Of a stretch of 64,000 nucleotides of DNA, positions 1-12,400 are shown piece by piece; position 1 is the first letter of the stretch, and every line of letters begins with the position of its first letter. This DNA is from Phoronis australis (taxonomy: Eukaryota > Phoronida > Phoronidae), in assembly GCA_002633005.1 (NCBI GenBank), contig NMRA01000270.1, positions 146,345 to 210,344 of the forward strand. The letters run 5' to 3'. The notes beneath the pieces are model-generated. The model was not told the DNA's origin and did not search any database. It saw only the letters and a program-made list of their open reading frames with translations. The position numbers and the translations under genes were made by a program.

Positions 1-552
1 ACATAAGAATCACGTGTTTTGTGCACATACGCGCACGCCGCAGATCACATCTCGGAAATTGCCGATTTGACGGATGAGAATGAATGAACACAATGAAATT
101 AACGTCGTTTTACAGCTTGTAAGATTCATAATAAACGTATTTTGAATATTGCAATGCATGTGTTCCAAAATCTAAATAACTTAGGTCCTATATTTTTGTA
201 TTAGTGCGCGCCGAATGAAAGTAATCGTGAGTGTTGCTGTGTTGCAAAATCTCTTATCCTGGGGTGATTTGAAAAATTCAAAGTCGTACTCATATTTGTT
301 TTCGCTCCTCTTTTCAAATATTACAGTAAAAACTACGTAAGACTCTCTCCATAAAAAGTACAGTCTGCTAGCTAGATTATAATCAGCTGATCATATCCGC
401 ATGAGCGAAGTCAATTATCCTCGCTCGTGACTCGATGACTAGAGCAGTTTGGCGGCATCCCTTTGATCGTGAGCCGAGCGCTTCTCAGCCAAGGTGGATA
501 AATACAGTCTAGTTCAATTTTCCATACCCCACCAATCTTATTTAGTGGGAAT
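1..552. repeat. Left arm of a long inverted repeat (continues beyond the window)
   Basis: The reverse complement of this arm aligns with 958-3051 once the insertion at 1418-2929 is removed. Shared landmarks: TCCTATATTTTTG, GAATGAAAGTAAT, CTCCTCTTTTCAAATATTAC, TTTGATCGTGAGC and AGCCAAGGTG. Estimated identity by eye is about 75-80 percent with small indels. The outer end is not reached at base 1. Confidence 0.85.
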
Positions 553-957
553 GTTCATAGCATGCATGCACAATGATTTTTTCAGGACTGCCAGATCTTG
601 TTGATTAATTGAAGTCATGAATTTTTGAACAGTAGGTAAGTCATTTTTTGCATGTACACCTTCATGGACTGGGCACTTATTTCAAGGAAGTCTGAAAATG
701 CGTGTGGGGGTGCTTATTGAGCCGGGGCTGTTTATTACGGCGACTAAAGTAATTTAAATTGCGACTGCCTTAACTTGTTTATGTTCCGGAAGAAATGCAA
801 GAGTCGGAAATTCATCAAAACAAAGACAATAGATGGGTAAAGTGCTAAATTCTCCTCCACAGAAAACAATACTGAATCTAAAACTAACTTGTATCCAAGA
901 AGAAAAATGGAGAATGCTTTTTAGTTTTGAAACCGAACTGCAGTTCCATGCAAAAAA

Positions 958-3051
958 CTTTTCCACTAAACAAGATAACATCAAACCCAAATCATCGGGT
1001 TTGACAAATTGAATTAGACCCTATTCTTTCACCTTGGCTATGTGACGCTCAGCTCACGATCAAAGGGAACCTGCCTTGATGATCTATTAATGAGTTACGA
1101 GTGAGGATACTGTAATTGGCTTTGCTCATGTGGATACTATCAGTTGATTACAACCTAGCCTAGCTGACCGTACTTTTATGGAGACCGTTTTATATACTTC
1201 TGACTGTAATATTTGAAAAGAGGAGCAAAAAAAATATTGGTACAAGAATTTTTCAAATCAGCCCAGGATAAGTGATTTTACGACACAACACTCACAATAA
1301 CTTTCATTCCGTGTGCACGAATGCAAAAAATAGGACCCAAGTGAGGATAGTATAAATGCCAGGATACTCAGTGGATTATTTAGGTTTTGGAGCACATGCA
1401 TTGTAATACTCAAAATACCGTATTCGCCCTAATAAGCGCCCATGTCCCTATAAGCGCCCCCCTCATGTTTTCAGACTTTGCTAAAATACCAGTAAGGGCT
1501 CAGCCCAGGAATGTGTACGTGCAAAAAATTGCCTTACCTACAGTTCTAACATTCTACGGTAACGTCTTCAATTTGTTAATAATATCTGACAGACCTGAAA
1601 AAATCATTGTGCGCGGAATTTGTAGACCACAAGCCTCGCCACTATGTCCGTATTTAGCCGTGACTATACACTTCAAACTTCTGCCATGCCTCAAAAAGAA
1701 CGTAAAAGTTTTGCTGATCTTGCAAGGAATGTGTCGTACGGTACTATGGTCAGGCCTTTCCGAACAGATGCAGAGTACTTGTCAATGGGATTGTATTGCA
1801 GATATTTCCCGTCCTCAACAGGAATCTAAATTTCTTTGTACACGTGAAAGCTGCAAATTGAAGACTAATAAACAAATAAACAAAACTTGAGCAGTGTTAA
1901 AAGCACGTGGCCAGGAAGCGCACGCTACATACATGTAGCGGCTGTCATAAGACATTAGTCAGGAACTATCCATTTATGAAACAGGTAGCACAGCATCGGC
2001 AAGAAATAAATATTGGCACTAATTTCCAACAGTTCCTAACACCATAAAAAATTTTGTGTTATTTTTAGAGGTATGGTTTGGTTAGTCATAATTGGTGTTT
2101 TTAAAGCCAAATATCCAATAAAATGACCACTGACAGTGAATGCTTACACACCCTTACACCAAAAATAACTGTCAGACAGTCACGAACGCATCCAGCCACA
2201 CGGCAACTAATATGGGCCTTACCGAGACAATTGTCGATGTTTTTAGCAGATGAGACCAGCAAGAACTGAATGAAACACATTCTGCTTTACTGCTTGTGCT
2301 AATTTCTTAGATACAATGCATATCTAGCTCATTAGATTGTGTTTACTCTGGCTAATGAACTCTGGGTGACATGCACGCACTCAGTTACTCAGACACGTAG
2401 ACGAACTTCAAAACAAACGTCACGTGACAATAGCACGTGTGTTCGTCCATATTTTTCTTGTGTTGCCACGGGTAGGCCTACAATCATAGATGGCACGATG
2501 TAGCACAGATTTGAACTTAACCTGCCGTTAATCCCGTCTCCACAGGAACTTAAAAATCTTTGGGACGCTATTTGGAAAACTTAAGGAGAATTTCAGGTAA
2601 TTTGCTTGAGTCGAAACTGTATTTTTAATCCAGCATTCAAGTTACCATATCGACGACTGCGAGGCGGTGAGTCGGCGAGTTTTTGCCCTAATATTTCAGC
2701 ACAATTTTCAGTAAAATGATTGTAATTTAACAGTGAAGTTTGATAGTAATGTACCACAATTTTGTAGAAAGTCTGTCATAGGTAGCAGATACATCACAGA
2801 GCATGAATCTTAGCTTCCGATTTCAGCTGTTTTGAAGACCGGGCTTCAACTGCCTTGGGTTACAATAAGCGCCCCCCCCGAAACGAATTTTTCTAAGCGC
2901 CCCGGGCGGTTATTAGGGTGAATACGGTATGTTTATTCTAGCTATTACAAGCTCAAAAACGAGGTCGGTTAATGTCAGTTTGCACATTCATTGTCATCTG
3001 TCAGACCGGATGTGACTCACTGCGAGTGCGCATATGAATACAAAACCCAGG
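958..3051. repeat. Right arm of the long inverted repeat, interrupted by a TIR element
   Basis: Inverted counterpart of 1-552, read in the opposite orientation. Alignment runs continuously to 1417, stops at the element 1418-2927, and resumes at 2930 (TGTTTATTCTAGC matching the complement of about 137 downwards). The loop between the arms is about 400 bp (553-957) and holds no recognisable gene. The structure looks like a foldback element or two inverted copies of one repeat. Confidence 0.85.
1418..2927. mobile_element. Non-autonomous DNA transposon with TA target duplication
   Basis: Begins CCGTATTCGCCCTAATAA and ends with the complement of CCGTATTCACCCTAATAA, a near-perfect terminal inverted repeat followed on both sides by GCGCCC-rich subterminal repeats (TAAGCGCCC several times). 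Flanked by TA at 1416-1417 and 2928-2929. The left arm of the surrounding inverted repeat preserves the empty site, with a single TA at 138-139. No transposase-like ORF inside; the ORFs over 1387-1890 show no family motif. Confidence 0.75.
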
Positions 3052-3347
3052 CGGAACGGCGGAAAATATTGCCACTAAATTCCTGGCTTACAGCGATCAT
3101 CAATAAACTTCAGTATGAAATTATTGACAAGAACACGATTTAACGGCTTTGGATTGTTGGTGGTACTTATTTGAGATATAGAAGGTATTTTTGTGCATTT
3201 AAGTACCGCCGAGAAATATTACTGTGAAGCGGCTCCAATCAACAACACATATCCGCCATCTTCGCAGCCTCGTGTATGTAGAGAAGACATGGTTTAAATT
3301 ATGGCTTACAAAGTCGCCAGGCAAACACGACCCCATCTCCCAATAAC

Positions 3348-3738
3348 TTTTAAACTCCCTACATTTGGTGAGCTAATGAGATATGACATGTGACGTTTTT
3401 TGATTTAAAAATAGATAAGAAACTCGTTCTTCCTGGTGTCATTCGCGGCTTTCACCCCTTGAAAAGAAAACCTGTCAAGTATCAAGTATCAAACGGAACC
3501 TTACACGACAAATGATGCACTGAAAATTGCCAATGATAGTAATGAAGCAGGAGATTCATGTAATATGAAAATAATAAATTCAAACCTTGATTTCATAGTG
3601 CATGTTTGAGAGAGCTCAACTCAGTTCAGACAAGACACTCTGCCAAGCTAATTTGACAGGATTTTCAAATACCGATCATCCCACTCACATCAGCTAGTGT
3701 GTGACTGATGTACAAAAGGACCAGCTACAGTACTGAAA
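3348..3738 (+). repeat. First copy of a ~390-bp direct duplication across a single N
   Basis: Nearly identical to 3740-4127: both start TTTAAACTCCCTACATTTGG and end CAGCTACAGTACTGAAA. Differences are a small indel (GACATGTGACG versus GACGTGACG) and a substitution (AATGATGCAC versus AACGATGCAC). A single N at 3739 joins them. Likely two alleles left unmerged at a contig join. Confidence 0.9.
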
Positions 3739-3739
3739 N

Positions 3740-4127
3740 TTTAAACTCCCTACATTTGGTGAGCTAATGAGATATGACGTGACGTTTTTTGATTTAAAAA
3801 TAGATAAGAAACTCGTTCTTCCTGGTGTCATTCGCGGCTTTCACCCCTTGAAAAGAAAACCTGTCAAGTATCAAGTATCAAACGGAACCTTACACGACAA
3901 ACGATGCACTGAAAATTGCCAATGATAGTAATGAAGCAGGAGATTCATGTAATATGAAAATAATAAATTCAAACCTTGATTTCATAGTGCATGTTTGAGA
4001 GAGCTCAACTCAGTTCAGACAAGACACTCTGCCAAGCTAATTTGACAGGATTTTCAAATACCGATCATCCCACTCACATCAGCTAGTGTGTGACTGATGT
4101 ACAAAAGGACCAGCTACAGTACTGAAA
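3740..4127 (+). repeat. Second copy of the ~390-bp direct duplication
   Basis: See the copy at 3348-3738. Unique sequence continues directly after this copy (CATCAGATGG), as expected if the first copy ends at a contig edge. Confidence 0.9.
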
Positions 4128-5600
4128 CATCAGATGGTCAAAATGCCAGGGGGGCTCCTCACTGTCAAAATAAGACAAAAATGCAGAATTATCTTCAAGG
4201 TTTAATACAGTGAAAATATATCACTTACCGTGAAGTAATCTCAGTGAAATGATTTTTTATTCTATAAATGACACTCATTTGACAAGCGCACATTTGTATT
4301 CGCAAATAAAAATATCAAAATGTTTTCATTAGTGATATTCTAGTGTCTGTTATAATCAATATGCCCAGAGATTAGTTGACATTCATATCTTAGAGCCGAC
4401 GGCGGCACATGATGCCAGTTGGAACTTATACTGATCATGAAACATGAAGAGATTGAGGTCTCACTAACTCTTCAAAATGGAATTTACAAGTAAATGCAAC
4501 TTGGCAAAAACATGTGGACACTTTTAAGATCATACATAATGTAAAATGCAGTTTTAGAAATATGATTTAACAGCAGCAAAACATCCGTTGATGAAGGGGA
4601 GCGATATATTTAAGTGAGCAGACTGGAGACTTCATTACATTCCTCGAAATTATTGATGGGCTTGATTACTGAATGCCAAATTTCGTGCTGAAAGGCCTTA
4701 ACAAAATATCCCCGAGAAACACATTTGTAGCAGAAAGAATAAAGAAACGGACAATGTACGTCTTGCGCAAAAAATCAAGGTTTGTTAAAGTAACAGAGAT
4801 CTAGGTTCATGGAAAATCTTGTTTTCAAAAAAGTTTGTAATTACAAAGGGTTGGACAACATTTCAGTACAATCACGTAACATGTTTCAGTGATCATCCTG
4901 GACCTGATATTCATGGGTTTACAATTAATATTTAAAATGATATTTAAGAAATTCAATCTTTCATGAGGAAGATTGTCACTTGCTTCTTTGAATGATCACC
5001 ACTGTAAAACAAATATGAGAGCTTTTTGCTAAACACAGTCTTATCTTTAAATAGTATTACTAATATAAAGTAATCATACAAAGGAAACCTAAATCATGAA
5101 ATTCAGTCCTCGAACTTGGAAATATCAAATGTAAGGCAATATTATTACGGTCTCAGTCAGTATTTTTAAATTAATGTACACGTCATGTGTACTTGTAATC
5201 AGCAAACATGTAGGTTATAATCCAGTACCAGGCTATTCTGCAATTATGTGAAATGTTTTCGTTCTAGAAGCAAAGTATATATTTTATTCAGACATATTAA
5301 AACTGTCAAAATATGTAAAAATGTTCTAGAATACTTAAGCCTTATTCACGGAATATGGCGGGGGTAGGCAAGCTACACGAGTATGATTTCTTTTCAGTGT
5401 TACAATAACAAATGCAAATTGAAAATTCACAGTAGTCAGACACAGAGAAAAAAATTTGACGCTGATTATATCGGTAAATAATTGCTGAGATTGTATAAAA
5501 GCTGAACTTCACCACTGCTTAGCTGTCAATGTATTCTTATCAGAAGCGCTTTGTCCTTTAAAACACTACCACTCATCTGATCTTGAATTATAGACAACTA
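4128..5600. other. No gene seen
   Basis: A+T-rich unique-looking sequence. No ORF of note, no splice-flanked coding segment and no obvious repeat in either strand. Confidence 0.5.
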
Positions 5601-5603
5601 AGC

Positions 5604-5810
5604 TGGCAACTCGAGTCACGGCAATACGTATCAACACCATTTTAGAATCTGCAATTTTAGGGTTGTCCAAGTCTATTAAACTCTGAATCGTTTTCTTGAG
5701 TGAGTAATGGTAAGGAAAATGACGAGACCAATTTTATGAGGGTAAAAGACCTAATTCAATTTTTGTTTTTTAGTCAGCTAAACGGCAAAATGCAGATTTA
5801 AGTTTTGCCG
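5604..5810. repeat. Rearranged copy of the ~240-bp dispersed repeat
   Basis: 5604-5712 is the 5' half of the family in reverse orientation (complement reads ACTCAAGAAAACGATTCAGA and CAACCCTAAAATTGCA). 5718-5810 is the 3' half in forward orientation (TTTTATGAGGGTAAAAGACC, TTTTTAGTCAGCTAAACGGC). Confidence 0.6.
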
Positions 5811-6750
5811 GGCATTAGCAGAAATCAATAAAAAGCAAAGGTACGCTGGCAGAAGCAGGGGGCTTCAACTGCCTCTCGGCATGTGGAGGTGTAATCATAC
5901 CCATCTCACCTCGTTGACTGCAGACATGAACTTAGGCACCCCCTAAAGAAAACTCATCTTACAAATTTAGACCTCTTCAATAACGGGTGGAAACTCCTAT
6001 TAGTAAGCTAAACACCCGACTACTTTTGTGGTTCCATCGTACCATATATTCTTCCGAAAGGTGCTGGAGTCTGTTTCATGGTAAGTGACTAAAGATTTAA
6101 GTCAGAAATTTTGACTAACGTTCCCACTTTACAATTACTGAATGATGCTAATACAACAGTTTATAAATAATCAATACAAAGTTATCTGAACAACTAGTAA
6201 TTCAGGGTATCGCTTCAGTCAGACCTTGTAGTTCTGCTGAAGAGAGCTATTTTTTTGATGAAATAAATAAGTGGAGTGGGAAATAAAGTTTCTCATCTGA
6301 TTTTCTGAGGCATTTTTCATGAAACAGATTCCTGGTGTCCTTGAAGATAATCAAAGCCATCGGAACATGAACTGAGTATTAAACGAGACAAACGAGTCTG
6401 AACCAAGTATGAGCATCAAACTACTAACATTCAGCATGCAAGTTGTAACGGTCGACACCACGACCTTTAACAAATCTGTACCAAGCTCAGGAGCAACAGT
6501 GAAGAATATGACAGTAGTACTGACATTCAACACGCAAGTTATGATGGTTGACACCATGATTCTTAACGTCAGTTAATTGGCTTATATTTAGTAAATGCAG
6601 TGGGTGTAAAAATTATTTATATTACGGTATTTCAAGTTCATTTTGATAGTTTCTGGCAAGCCAAAACCATCACCTGAGTGACTCCGACTTGTGTACTAAT
6701 TTGTTTACAAATTGTTTCTTGTGGTATGAATGTTTGAGCTACCTCAATTT

Positions 6751-7370
6751 GTGATTTCTGGGGGTACATTCCAGGGAGCAAATTTTCTGTCATGGGTAAT
6801 TCAGTGCTCATTGTTTCAAGATTGTTCGCTTTAGCTCAGTTTCAAATAGTATATAATCTAGTTCAAAATTTTAACAGCATTCTGTGGACGAGATGTGTGG
6901 GGTTTCTGCTGGGCCCTACCTCAGGTGTATTTTGTCTGTATTAGGTTATTTAGTGGTCAGTGGCATGTACTGAATCATATGGGATTGTTGTTTTGTGGTA
7001 CCCTGAATTTTGTGAGTCCTCTTTGGGTGTCTGGCTGGCCCTGTTCAGAATGCAATTTATCCGCCATGTGACATTCAGTGTTCATTTCAAATCAGGTTTT
7101 GGGCAGTACTTCGTATATCACATCTGTCTCATACTTTCCACAGCACTTTGTGAATGAAACTATAGGGGGTTTCTGGCAGGACCAGCCATAGTGTATTTTG
7201 TCTGTAATAGGCCATTTAGTGATGAGTGGCATGTGTTGAATCAAAGGAATTTTTTTGGTACCTTGAATGTTTAAGCTTAAGCTCAATTTTGGAAGATCCT
7301 TTTGGGGTTTCTGGTGGGACATTTCTAGAGTGCTATTTTTTCTTCATTTGGTGCCCAGTGGGACACAATT
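6751..7370 (+). repeat. Degenerate tandem repeat, period about 137 bp
   Basis: Five diverged units start near 6753, 6899, 7027, 7167 and 7306 with a GGGGTTTCTGGnnGGnCC-like head. The best pair (6899 and 7167) share GTGTATTTTGTCTGTAATAG-like and TTTAGTG..CAGTGGCATGT segments and a GGTACC..GAAT tail. ORFs across it on both strands are by-products of the repeat. Confidence 0.6.
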
Positions 7371-7459
7371 GCTGATTTTGAAGCTGGATTAAATTTTGGC
7401 CCCAATGGAAGGCCCCCAGGGACACACCCAGAGTGCAAACACCAGCAGACTCATCCAAT

Positions 7460-7620
7460 ACTAAAATCAGCAGTGAATGAAGAAAACGCTTCAGTCCTTA
7501 CTGGGGTAACCCTAAAACTGCAAATTTGAAATTGGCACATGTAAACATTGCTTGTGACTTGAGTTGATAATGGAAATGCAATCCTAACATGGTAAGGAAT
7601 ATGAGACTGCAAAGGCCTCA
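7460..7620 (+). repeat. Copy of the ~240-bp dispersed repeat
   Basis: Contains GAAGAAAACGCTTCAG, AACCCTAAAACTGCAAATTT, ACATTGCTTGTGACTTGAGT and TGGAAATGCAATC in the same order as copies at 27121, 39231 and 42946. Confidence 0.6.
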
Positions 7621-9150
7621 TTAGATTTTCAGCGAGTCAAACAAATAATGCAAAATGCACTTGAGTAACAAGTTAAAAGAGATTCTGAAATTCCTTCCAT
7701 TTTGATTGGCTCTTTTTGTGATATGGCATGCACTTTGATATCCAGGAGTTGGCCTTAGACCCTCGATGACCTGCGACAGGTCAGATGATAATTTTGGATA
7801 ATTTCGGCTTCATGCGATTATACAAAATCGATGACAAACTGGACTACACACAACTTCTTTGTCAATTACAAGAATTAGCAACATGTGTTTAAAAATGGGG
7901 TAATGTTTTAGTTTCAACTGACCCCAAAAAATGGGTCGACATAGCAAATTAAAAAAAAAATTAAAGTTTAGGAAATTCAAATACCGATGCTGAAACTAAT
8001 GGTAGAGATTGACCTTTTTATAAGACTTTCCATTTATTAAGAGTTCAAACTTGCCACATTTTTTTCAAAGACAGCGCAGGTGAGTTAAATTCGTCATGGC
8101 AAATTTCTAACTCAGGCAACCGAGATGAGTGAGAACAGCGTGTGGAGAACACTACTATAATACCTCCAGGTATAATTATCTGGGCCAGACATATAATTAG
8201 CAAATTAATTAATGGTCATATTAATTGGTGTCCATGCCTGCATATGACATGCCGAGAGAGTAAAAGCCAACCAAAGTTCATCGAAGAATGTGCATCAAGA
8301 AAAGATGGTAGGTACTGTGGTACACACTGTGGCAATGTTCATTTCTTAATGGATTCCCAGTAATTATTGAGATTCACTGTTTGATCTGGTAATGCCATAC
8401 TCATTACAGTAATTGATTTTTGAATGTGCTCGTATTTCACTGTTCTGTCAGTCGCTTCAAGCCTCTACAGATGCTGCGAGTGGAAAACTTTCAGTCTACA
8501 TATTCAAGGCCGCCTTAACTTTCTGATGAAATGGGCTCGGCAGAAAAACTCAACTGGCCATTCACAAGTTTCTAAGGTTGCCAGCTCCTGGCCACTCGCT
8601 TTTGCCCATTGGAAGATCCTACTAAGTATGTTGGAGTCACAGAGCACATACAGGAGATGTCCATGCGTGACAAAAAGCNTTGACACTTGAAATTGGGTTT
8701 GAGCCCCCCCTCAACACTAAAACTGCACACATTTAAATCTTTTTTCATCCGTATAATTTTAATTACCGGGGTTAATTAATAAATTCACCATTTCCCTACG
8801 CTCTTTCTGTTTTATTTTTTTTGCGGCAGCCAAGGGGGGGCCCCGGCCCCCTGGCCCCCCCCCCTAAATCCGACTATGTTTCTATATATATAGCAAGTCT
8901 TTGAGTCCATATTTCACTGCTCATGTACACACTGCACTTAAGGTTATCTCAAACCTTATTTAGTTGCCTCCATTCTAACTCGTATATCAAAAAATTAAGT
9001 TTTGTCAACCAGTAAAAGTATGTATTTGCTGAAAGAAAAAAAGATTAGAGAATATAAAAATATGATTTGTATTTATGTGCCATTATTATTATTACGTTAA
9101 CACCTTTTTAAGTCAAAATTTCATTTTTAAGAAAGGTAGATTTATAGCAA
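7621..9150. other. No gene seen; low-complexity and poly-G/poly-C remnants
   Basis: Two short ORFs (8142-8363 and 8424-8690) show no family motif. A lone N lies at 8679. The stretch 8700-8875 has long C and G runs, including CCCCCCCCCCTAAATCC, typical of repeat ends seen elsewhere in the window. Confidence 0.45.
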
Positions 9151-9160
9151 AATAACCCCT

Positions 9161-9422
9161 CGGTGGATTTTAATGAAACCTTTTATTACATGAAAACTTC
9201 ACCAGTTACCTAAAAAAAGCTGTTAGGAATTTTCAATTAGTCTTTTCGTATGGTTTCTATGACAAATTAACTCGCAAACGTAAGGTATTTTTGTAAAAAA
9301 TAGAAGTTGCATCCTTCTTTGTTACATTATGCAAAAACTAGGCCTTTATATTGAAAATCCTGACAACGTTATTGAGAATGATGAATAAATTTTAAGTTTG
9401 GAAAGCTTCATCGAAATCCACC
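9161..9422. repeat. Short foldback element, ~260 bp
   Basis: GGTGGATTTTAATGAAACC at the left end is inverted as GCTTCATCGAAATCCACC at the right end, about 19 of 22 positions matching. The interior is A+T-rich without an ORF. MITE-like, family unknown. Confidence 0.45.
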
Positions 9423-12400
9423 AAGCTGTTTTTCGAGAACTCATGTTCCTAAGTTCAAATAAAGTCCATTTGCCAAACCCGAGAAAAAGCCGATTAAACT
9501 AGGACGAGTGAAAATCTCAAAGTCTTTGGTTAATTATTCGGTGAAAACTTGTTTTTGTTCAACACATCCTAAACACACCTAAACCCTGTTAGTTATTTCA
9601 ACATTCACTCACAATGTCAACTGAATTTGCAGTGTGTAATTAACTTATTTTATCATTAAAACGTACCGTACCCAGCCATGAGATGGGATGAACTGCTGCT
9701 GTTCTGTTTTTGACCTACTTTTAAGTAGTTCATTGTTACACACAGTCTATACACATCACATGCCAGGAGACTGATACGAAACCAAGAAATGGATCACAAA
9801 AATTGAGTTGAGCATGTCATCAGTATGATATCGAAACAGCGAAATGTCAATTTACTTATTGAATTAAGGAATTAAGGTGAGGATGTATTTCACAACTTGC
9901 TGTGTTCATGACCACAGAGGCGTGAGGCATTTCGTATGGTTCTCAACGGTCATATGCATGTGGACGCACAACTCCCTCAGGATCAAATCTACGTTCTGTC
10001 TTTGTTTTCCCTAGCACCGTTCTATCATAACCTCATTGACTCAATATTATGGCGATTTGGTGAATGAAAGGACTGAGGATACATACAAAGCTACTCTTTA
10101 CCTGGTGGGAGATTCGATTTGAGTGACAACGGTTGTGCAGTTCCAAGGTGGTTCTGCTAAATCTTTTTTTCTCACTACACGGTATATATTTTGTATTTGA
10201 AGTTCCCCGAGAATCAAGATAAGGTATTTTGCTAGACACCTGAAATATTGTAAAAATAGCATTCAACCAAGTGATGAAATATTTCAGGTCCGACATCACA
10301 TTCTTTTGATATCTAAGCCCAAAAACAAGGTATCCTACAGTCAGCTGGCTACCGCCATTTTCTAATGTGCATTTCAGAAACAGCCCGTTCGCAGTGTCCC
10401 GTGATCCGTAGTTGCGATGTGTAACATGACAAAATAGGAGCACCTCATCAACTGTGGGGTACCTAATGGTTTGAGTCCCGATATGAAAGGGTGGCGATGT
10501 CAGATCTGAAATCTCTCATCACTTGGATGGATATTATTGATAGACGAATAGCATGACGTTTCGTTCTTTAATTTCTGATGAATTATTTTCGAGTAATGGA
10601 GGGAGCCATGTATCTGGTTGTTACTGATAAAGATTCGTGTAAAACATATATCATAATGACATACCTTTTTAATTTTTTAATTCGCTTCATAAATTTAATT
10701 TGAAAATATTCATTTAAATAATATTTTATTTAATTTAATTAATTTAATGCAACTTTTTATTTAATTAATTTACTTTATTGCTGTAACCTGATTTAGCCAT
10801 TGGCTAAATCAGGTTTTTAATTCTATTGTATTTTATTCTCTACAAATAATGTTTATGATTATTACATCAACAGATGAGCCTGACAGTACAACTAATCTGA
10901 AAATCTCATCCCATAGCGATGTCCTCCTTTGAGTGTCTTCCAGCCAGGGTATGTCAAACACTTATTGTATGCCCTCATCACAACATCTGCGGCTGGTTTG
11001 ATTAAGTGTTTTAAGACTTATAACTTAAAACAACAGAAGACATTACACAGTGATAATTTACCAGTAACAGATATGTAGTGACCACAGTTTATACGGACAA
11101 AAGTTGATGCAACTGAGAATCCCATCAAATTCAGTGTCCTAATGCAAAAATTTTTCTTAAAGTTTGCTTGAATGAATACTAAGATTATTCCCGGCAATAT
11201 TGATATGGGAAATGCACTTCCAATGCACCAGACTTATACTGAAGTGCAAATAATACAAATAAATAGATTGAACTGTCCATTGTGGAGGCCTTGATGTTTC
11301 ACTACACTTATATGACATTAGTATACACATGGATTCACAACATTGCATGGATCACTAAAATCACAGTGGGATAACACAGTTATCATGACTCACCATTGTG
11401 GAGCTATCAACATACAAGATGAGTTAACACAGGCCTAGAATATAAATTATGATATGTTTGCTTTCTGTTTTTGCTTTGTATATAGAATTACATTTCACTG
11501 AGTGGTCTATTTCAGCATCAACCTCTTTATACTGAATTTTCCTCACTGCAACATTTCAGTCATCAGTTTCTCCAACCATCATCAGGTGAGCGACAGGTGG
11601 TATATCCATAACTGCTGACTAATGTATAAGTATTATTAAATTCTACAAGATCATCACCACAAAGTGGCTTCGAATGGTATGTCTGCTATACAAGGGCATC
11701 CATATCAATATTTAGTTCTGTCCAGATAAAATAGAATTAGTCGATTTACGGACAATGTGGATTTATTCGAAACAAATTATAACTGCATTACCAATCAATG
11801 GCTGTGTTAGAAAACACTTCTGACAGACAGGAAAGTTACCCACAATCATAGTATAATGCACAAGAATAGGTCTTTTACAGTGCCCACGGGCAAAGAACAG
11901 TCTGTGTTTTCAGCGTTGACAGGTGGTTTCACCTGAAAGATGCACTCTGCAGCATTCAAGAGGAAACGTTGAGTCCTGACCATAACACAGACACCTTGCA
12001 CGAGAAATTCAAGAAATCCATCCCTGGTGAGAGCTGCATGTGTAGAGTATGGTTAGAAAACAATTCTAAGATGGCATTTCAAGTATCGAGAAGAAAATAT
12101 TAAGACTTACCACAGAATATGTGCAGAAAAATGTTTGCAGTCAGATTTGCATTGAGAGACCAGCAGTAATTCAAATGAACTCACTATGTTCTGACTTTTA
12201 AACCCTCACCAGCTGTTAACATCACCTGATAATCAATCTAACTGTATGCATGCAATTACTGCTGCAGTGGAAAGAATTGAGAAAAGATGGAAAAATGAAT
12301 GGGTACTTGATGTTAAAAGAATAAAACCCGGAGGGGGGGGGGCTGTTCCACATGATGGGTGGTAAACTGCTATCGCACTTTCAAATGCCAGGCCGATGCA

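Noticed and set aside
10033-10443. 136-residue minus-strand open segment preceded by a good acceptor-like site
   Set aside because: No recognisable domain, no matching donor and no adjoining exons that I can chain.
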